A stretch of DNA of 64,000 nucleotides from Marinobacter sp050379415 (lineage in GTDB: Bacteria; Pseudomonadota; Gammaproteobacteria; Pseudomonadales; Oleiphilaceae): the NCBI RefSeq assembly GCF_050379415.1, contig NZ_JBNRLS010000004.1:62001-126000 (forward strand), read 5' to 3'. Shown here piece after piece: positions 60,273-64,000 of this stretch. The notes beneath the pieces are model-generated. The model was not told the DNA's origin, made no database searches, and was given only the letters and a program-made list of their open reading frames with translations. Positions within the stretch are counted from its first letter, which is position 1. Every line of letters starts with the position of its first letter. Position numbers and translations under genes: made by a program.

Positions 60273-60349
60273 CGGGGCGTAGCGCAGCTTGGTAGCGCAT
60301 CTGCATGGGGTGCAGAGGGTCGCAGGTTCAAATCCTGCCGTCCCGACCA
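60273..60349 (+). tRNA. tRNA-Pro (anticodon GGG)
   Basis: 77 nt folding as a full cloverleaf: acceptor CGGGGCG with CGTCCCG, D stem GCGC/GCGC, anticodon stem TCTGC/GCAGA around loop ATGGGGT (anticodon GGG at positions 34-36, U33 present), T stem with GGTTCAAAT, discriminator A and encoded CCA. It starts with C as tRNA-Pro does. A terminator follows. Confidence 0.95.
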
Positions 60350-60360
60350 AAATTCCCTGA

Positions 60361-60396
60361 CAAAGCCCGGGCCGAGAGGTCTGGGCTTTGTTGTTT
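60361..60396 (+). terminator. Intrinsic terminator after tRNA-Pro
   Basis: CAAAGCCC (60361-60368) pairs with GGGCTTTG (60383-60390), with an inner GGCC/GGTC extension, then TTGTTTT. It also stands at the end of the convergent Crp/Fnr gene. Confidence 0.85.
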
Positions 60397-60401
60397 TCGG
60401 A

Positions 60402-61043
60402 TCAGGCTCCGGCCACGGCCGAGGAATCCAACAATCCTGTCAACTCGATCTTCCCACGGGACAGTGACACCATCCCTCGCCGCTCCAGTTCCTTGAGCAA
60501 TCGGCTAACCACTTCCCGCGCGGTTCCGAGCTCAACCGCCAGCTCCTGATGGGTGATCGTAATCACGCCCCGGCTGGCCCGTGCCTGGAGCCACTCTGCG
60601 AGCCGCTCATCCATGCGGTGGAAGGCAACCTCCTCGACAAGCAGCATGAGATCATCCAGACGACGCCCGTAGGACTCCATGATCCCGAGACGGAATTCGG
60701 GGGACTGGTCCATCAGCCGGTCAAAGAATCCCCGCGGGAGCATCGCCGCCTCTCCCTCTTCCTCGACGACCGCTTCCGCCCGGTAAGCCCGGCCGGTCAT
60801 CAGGCAGCCAATAGAGAGCGTGCAGATGTCATCCTTACCCATGCGATACAACACAATGCTGTGGCCTGAAGCACCGGTCATCTGCACCTTCACACTGCCC
60901 TGCAGCACCAGCGGCAACCCCTGGCACCGCTCGCCGGCGCTGAACAGTACCTGACCCGCCGGAAAACGTACGATCTGGATGTTCTCCATGGCGTCTTTTC
61001 GAAGCTGCGCAGGCAGAATGTCGAGGATACTGTGCTGGGGCAT
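60402..61043 (-). CDS. Crp/Fnr family transcriptional regulator
   Basis: 213 residues from MPQHSILDILPAQL. Cyclic-nucleotide-binding-type beta roll (about 15-120; FPAGQVLFSAGERCQGLPLV), dimer helix (about 120-150) and a Crp-type HTH (about 160-205; ITHQELAVELGTAREVVSRL). It lacks the N-terminal Cys cluster of FNR. Two Cys in DDICTLSIGCLMTG near residue 60-70 could sense redox or sulfur species. Divergent from the DUF2892 gene; palindromes between the two genes are likely binding sites. Confidence 0.9.
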   Translation of the reverse strand: MPQHSILDILPAQLRKDAMENIQIVRFPAGQVLFSAGERCQGLPLVLQGSVKVQMTGASGHSIVLYRMGKDDICTLSIGCLMTGRAYRAEAVVEEEGEAAMLPRGFFDRLMDQSPEFRLGIMESYGRRLDDLMLLVEEVAFHRMDERLAEWLQARASRGVITITHQELAVELGTAREVVSRLLKELERRGMVSLSRGKIELTGLLDSSAVAGA

Positions 61044-61081
61044 GAAATGACGTCCTGATTCCTTACATTGGCTGATCGAGT

Positions 61082-61131
61082 GTGACTTTATCACTGAACT
61101 AACGGGAAGTATGACCTAAAGTTAAGTCATA
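61082..61131. promoter_or_regulatory. Two palindromes in the Crp/Fnr-DUF2892 divergent region
   Basis: TATGAC-N10-GTCATA (61110-61131), a 22-bp near-perfect palindrome with Crp/Fnr-like size, and GTGA-N5-TCAC (61082-61094). The first is 25 nt before the DUF2892 start, the second 38 nt before the regulator start. Probable autoregulation. Confidence 0.55.
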
Positions 61132-61156
61132 AGCTCATATCAGCAAAGGAGACTGA

Positions 61157-61348
61157 ATGATGACTGTAAACATGGGTTCTGCTGACCGCATCATCCGCGC
61201 TGTTGTTGGCGTGGCTCTGATTGCCCTGGTTTTCGTTGGCCCCCAGACCGCGTGGGGATGGATTGGGATTATACCGCTGGCGACTGCGCTGATGGGTAAT
61301 TGCCCCGCCTACAGCATCCTGGGCATCAAGACCTGCAAGAAAAAGTAA
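61157..61348 (+). CDS. DUF2892 small membrane protein
   Basis: 63 residues, AAGGAG 5 nt upstream; a second ATG follows directly. One or two hydrophobic segments (RAVVGVALIALVFVGPQTAW and IGIIPLATALMGNCPAYSIL) and a C-terminal Cys-rich tail (GIKTCKKK). DUF2892 domains also occur fused to rhodanese domains (YgaP), linking the family with sulfur chemistry. Divergent partner of the Crp/Fnr gene and probably its target. Confidence 0.88.
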   Translation: MMTVNMGSADRIIRAVVGVALIALVFVGPQTAWGWIGIIPLATALMGNCPAYSILGIKTCKKK

Positions 61349-61358
61349 TAGCCAAAAA

Positions 61359-61402
61359 AAAGCCGGGGCGGTCCTGAGGGCCGCCCCGGCTTTCTCTTTT
61401 TT
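61359..61402. terminator. Bidirectional intrinsic terminator
   Basis: AAAGCCGGGGCGG (61359-61371), 9-nt loop, CCGCCCCGGCTTT (61381-61393), then a T-rich run; A run on the left side. Between DUF2892 and the MerR gene, convergent. Confidence 0.95.
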
Positions 61403-61411
61403 ACACCCGGT

Positions 61412-61777
61412 TTATTTGACCGGCGTGTTGAGCACCTCAAGCACCTCTTCGAGCTCAACAATCATCTGACGGATGAGCTGCTTGTACTGGGAGGTGTCTT
61501 CCTTTATCTCGTGACTGCTCAGCTTCTGCTTGGCGCCACCGATGGTGTAGCCCTGATCATAGAGCAGGCTGCGAATCTGGCGGATGGTAATTACATCCGC
61601 CCGCTGATAGTAACGACGGTTGCCCCGGCGCTTGACCGGCGACAGCTGTGGAAACTCCTGTTCCCAGTACCGCAACACATGGGCTTTGACGTCACAAAGA
61701 TCGGCTACCTCACCGATGGTGAAGTAACGCTTCCCGGGGATAGCCGGGAGTTCATTGTTATGACTGGGTTCCAGCAT
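61412..61777 (-). CDS. MerR family transcriptional regulator (ihfA-linked)
   Basis: 121 residues. HTH at about 18-38 (YFTIGEVADLCDVKAHVLRY, then WEQEFP and the RRGNRRYY wing), then a helical dimerisation tail without metal-binding Cys. This gene type is found directly after ihfA in many Gammaproteobacteria; targets unknown. Its start overlaps the ihfA end by 20 nt, so it is co-transcribed with pheT-ihfA. Confidence 0.92.
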   Translation of the reverse strand: MLEPSHNNELPAIPGKRYFTIGEVADLCDVKAHVLRYWEQEFPQLSPVKRRGNRRYYQRADVITIRQIRSLLYDQGYTIGGAKQKLSSHEIKEDTSQYKQLIRQMIVELEEVLEVLNTPVK

Positions 61778-62060
61778 ACGCTTCCACTTTCTGTTTTAGT
61801 TTTTGTCCGGGTCGAAACGTAACAACACGCCGTGCACTGATCGGGATCTCCTCACCGGTTTTCGGATTCCGTCCCGGCCGCTGTTTCTTGTCCCGAAGGT
61901 CGAAGTTGCCGAAACCGGACAACTTCACCTGTTCGTTATGGCTGAGTGCGCCTCTGATTTCATCGAAGAAAGCTTCCACCATTTCCTTGGCTTCCCGCTT
62001 GTTCAGGCCCAATTCCTCGTACAAGCGCTCCGCCATTTCCGCTTTCGTCAAAGCCGCCAT
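61758..62060 (-). CDS. ihfA: Integration host factor subunit alpha
   Basis: 100 residues. IHF is the sequence-specific DNA-bending heterodimer of nucleoid, recombination and sigma-54 promoters. MAALTKAEMAERLYEELGLN at the start and GFGNFDLRDKKQRPGRNPKT near residue 50, with the Pro of the intercalating arm, are diagnostic; alpha rather than beta by its place after pheT and its ending. Two or three nt after pheT, same strand. Confidence 0.97.
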   Translation of the reverse strand: MAALTKAEMAERLYEELGLNKREAKEMVEAFFDEIRGALSHNEQVKLSGFGNFDLRDKKQRPGRNPKTGEEIPISARRVVTFRPGQKLKQKVEAYAGTQS

Positions 62061-62063
62061 CTC

Positions 62064-64000
62064 TTAACTCCTCAGTGTTGCCCCCAACTCTTCTTTCAAG
62101 GCATCAATGACGCCATTGAAGAGCGAATGCACTTCGTCCTCGTTCAAGGTGCGTTCGGGATGCTGCCAGAACAGGCTCAGGGCCAGGCTCCGGTTTCCCT
62201 CACCCAGGCTCTCGCCTTCATAGACATCGAACGCACGCAGCGCTGTCAGACGCTCACCGGCATGCTTCCTGGCTACACGCTCCACATCGGCAAACGCTAC
62301 ATCGCTCCCGATAATGATAGCCAAATCCCTGCGAACTTCCGGGAATTTTGAAATTTCTTTGAAATTAGGCACATATCCGGTGACGATCGAATTCAAGAAT
62401 AGCTCAAACATCAGGATCGTGCCATTAAGTTCCAGATTTTTCTGAACTTGTGGATGCAACGTGCCCAACCAGCCTACATGTTCGCCGTCACGCATCAATT
62501 CTGCGGTCTGGCCCGGATGCAGCGCCGGGTGCTGGCTGGCCACGAACTGGACCTCGATACCCAGCAGCCGGAACAGGCCTTCCAATTCCCCTTTTACATC
62601 AAAGAAATCCGCTGTTCTGCGACCGTTTGCCCAGTTTTCCGGATACTGGCCACCGGCCACCACACCGGCCAGCATGGGCTGCTGATCGATGCGCTCGCCG
62701 TCCCGCTCGAAGCGCAGGCCGGTCTCGAACAGCCGGATGCGCGGCTGCTGCCGGTTCTGGTTATAGGCCACGGTCTTGAGCAGACCACTCCAGAGTGTCG
62801 TACGCATGACCGACAGATCCGCCGAAATCGGGTTCGCCAGGGCAATACCCTCGCGCTCCGGATCCACCAGTTTCTGCACCTTCGGATCCACGAAGCTGTA
62901 GGTAACGGCTTCCTGATAGCCCTCGGCCACGAAAAAATTGCGGATGGCGGATACCGGGCGTTTCGCCTCTTCCCGCGCAACCAGGCCGAGGGAACCAGTG
63001 GGTTCGGTCACTGGCAGGTTGTTGTAGCCATAGATCCGGCCGACTTCCTCGATCAGGTCTTCCTCGATGGTGATGTCCGGACGGAAGCTGGGCACACTGA
63101 CCCGCCAGCCATCCTTGAGCAGCTTGTCGATATGCAACCCGAGCCGGGTGAGGATCTCCTCGACGGTAGTGCGGTCGATCGCCATGCCGAGAACATCGGC
63201 CAGCCGCTGCTCCCGAAGGTCAATGGTTCGGTCAGCCGGCAAATGCTCGTCGCTGGCCACTTCCACGATTTCACCGGGCTCGCCACCAACGATATCCATG
63301 AGCAGCTCGGTGGCACGCTCCATGGCATCACGGGCCAGCTTGTAATCGACGCCGCGCTCGAAACGGTGGGAGGCATCGGTATGCAGGCCGTAATGGCGAG
63401 CCTTGCCAGCCAGGGTGATGGGGTCAAAGTAGGCGGACTCCAGCACCAGATCCCGGGTCTTTTCGCTGACACCGGAATGCTCGCCACCCATCACACCGGC
63501 AATGGCAATGGGCTTTTCGTGGTCGGCAATCACCAGGGTGTTCTCGGTGAGCTCCACTTCCTGGCCGTCGAGGAGAACCAGTTTCTCGGCGGGCCTGGCC
63601 ATACGCACAACGATGCCACCGCTGATCTCGTCACGATCAAAGGCGTGCATGGGCTGGCCAAGTTCCAGCATCACGTAGTTGGTTACATCAACCGCGGCGT
63701 CAATGGAGCGGATGCCCGAGCGACGCAGTTTTTCCTGCATCCACAATGGCGTTTCCGCCTTCAGGTTCACGTTTCGCAGGATCCGACCAAGGTAGCGGGG
63801 ACAACCTTCCGGTGCTTCGACACGGATATCCGGAACCTCCGAGTGCACCGCCTCCACCGGCTCGATAGCAGGCTCTGTGACCACCAGACTATTAAGCACA
63901 CCCACTTCACGGGCAATGCCCTTGATGGAGAGGCAATCGCTGCGATTCGGGGTCAGATCCACATCGATGGTGATGTCATTCAGCTCGAGGTAGTCGGCCA
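62064..64000 (-). CDS. pheT: Phenylalanyl-tRNA synthetase beta subunit (N-terminal part cut by window edge)
   Basis: About 645 C-terminal residues are visible of roughly 795. The frame continues to the window edge (ADYLELNDITIDVDLTPNRS), so the GTG near 63962 is not the start. Visible parts: the B3/B4 editing domain (MDLTPNRSDCLSIKGIAREV and MLELGQPMHAFDRDEI), the B5 domain, the catalytic-like core (IRLFETGLRFERDG) and the C-terminal ferredoxin-fold anticodon-binding domain (KEISKFPEVRRDLAIIIGSD). Forms an alpha2beta2 enzyme with PheS. Followed by ihfA with about 3 nt between. Confidence 0.97.
   Translation of the reverse strand, partial: ADYLELNDITIDVDLTPNRSDCLSIKGIAREVGVLNSLVVTEPAIEPVEAVHSEVPDIRVEAPEGCPRYLGRILRNVNLKAETPLWMQEKLRRSGIRSIDAAVDVTNYVMLELGQPMHAFDRDEISGGIVVRMARPAEKLVLLDGQEVELTENTLVIADHEKPIAIAGVMGGEHSGVSEKTRDLVLESAYFDPITLAGKARHYGLHTDASHRFERGVDYKLARDAMERATELLMDIVGGEPGEIVEVASDEHLPADRTIDLREQRLADVLGMAIDRTTVEEILTRLGLHIDKLLKDGWRVSVPSFRPDITIEEDLIEEVGRIYGYNNLPVTEPTGSLGLVAREEAKRPVSAIRNFFVAEGYQEAVTYSFVDPKVQKLVDPEREGIALANPISADLSVMRTTLWSGLLKTVAYNQNRQQPRIRLFETGLRFERDGERIDQQPMLAGVVAGGQYPENWANGRRTADFFDVKGELEGLFRLLGIEVQFVASQHPALHPGQTAELMRDGEHVGWLGTLHPQVQKNLELNGTILMFELFLNSIVTGYVPNFKEISKFPEVRRDLAIIIGSDVAFADVERVARKHAGERLTALRAFDVYEGESLGEGNRSLALSLFWQHPERTLNEDEVHSLFNGVIDALKEELGATLRS

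Noticed and set aside
60273..60349. tRNA-Met reading of the tRNA because CAT appears in the anticodon arm
   Set aside because: Correct folding with stem TCTGC/GCAGA puts GGG at positions 34-36 and gives U33; the first base C also fits tRNA-Pro.
60402..61043. FNR (oxygen-sensing iron-sulfur regulator)
   Set aside because: The N-terminal Cys cluster and the matching central Cys of FNR are missing.

Overview
The window reads as one contiguous piece of a chromosome from a marine or halophilic gammaproteobacterium, most like Marinobacter. This genus call is an inference from gene order and protein character; no search was run. Supports are the Pseudomonas-type order of the lpxD/bamA/rpsB block followed by map-glnD-dapC-dapDE, G+C near 60 percent in housekeeping genes, a BCCT betaine-type transporter, and a four-gene locus that looks like synthesis and recycling of the compatible solute glucosylglycerate.

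Layout. 1-11.8 kb (all minus strand): fabZ (cut by the window edge), lpxD, ompH/skp, bamA, rseP, dxr, cdsA, uppS, frr, pyrH, tsf, rpsB, covering envelope biogenesis, isoprenoid and phospholipid precursors, and translation. 12-19.8 kb (plus): map, glnD, dapC, an ArsC/Spx-like gene, dapD and dapE (lysine/peptidoglycan precursor and nitrogen signalling), ending against slyX. 19.9-26.5 kb: a membrane-anchored cold-shock-domain protein, a Clp-N/AAA ATPase with an overlapping small partner, glyoxalase I, a DUF1853 protein and a large lipoprotein hydrolase. 26.6-34.4 kb: an accessory region with a zeta-kinase/antitoxin pair and a vgrG-effector-membrane protein cassette (type VI secretion cargo). 34.8-42.2 kb: an MDR oxidoreductase, the glucosylglycerate operon and divergent selO. 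42.4-50.2 kb: class I fumarase, enoyl-CoA hydratase, a VolA-type lipase, an alpha-methylacyl-CoA racemase-like enzyme and an AraC regulator. 50.2-56.6 kb: a TPR-like periplasmic protein, rmuC, an unknown gene and a three-gene Zn-protease/7TM/ATP-grasp operon. 56.7-64 kb: BCCT transporter, a glutamate-synthase-like FMN protein, tRNA-Pro(GGG), Crp/Fnr with DUF2892, a MerR regulator, ihfA and pheT (cut by the window edge).

The most distinctive non-coding signal is a family of 30-31 bp imperfect palindromes (arms GGGGTCWGAWGAA and TTCWTCWGACCCC, 4-5 nt loop). There are 17 full copies plus remnants, all between 16.99 and 42.42 kb and all in intergenic sequence, except that one supplies the stop codon of its neighbour. 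Most carry a T.T or A.A mismatch at arm position 7 that gives them a polarity, and polarity alternates within clusters: a REP/BIME-like mobile or structural repeat. Clusters bracket the vgrG cassette and the oxidoreductase gene and sit inside the dap gene string. No REP-type transposase is in the window.

Co-operating genes. The solute operon (D-glycerate 3-kinase, HAD phosphatase, GT81 synthase, GH13_18 phosphorylase) closes a loop: 3-phosphoglycerate plus NDP-glucose to glucosylglycerate, and back to glucose-1-phosphate and glycerate. The vgrG cassette genes overlap by 4 nt at each junction and are probably co-translated. The Zn-protease, 7TM and ligase genes also overlap and follow a promoter with a terminator-like hairpin in the leader.
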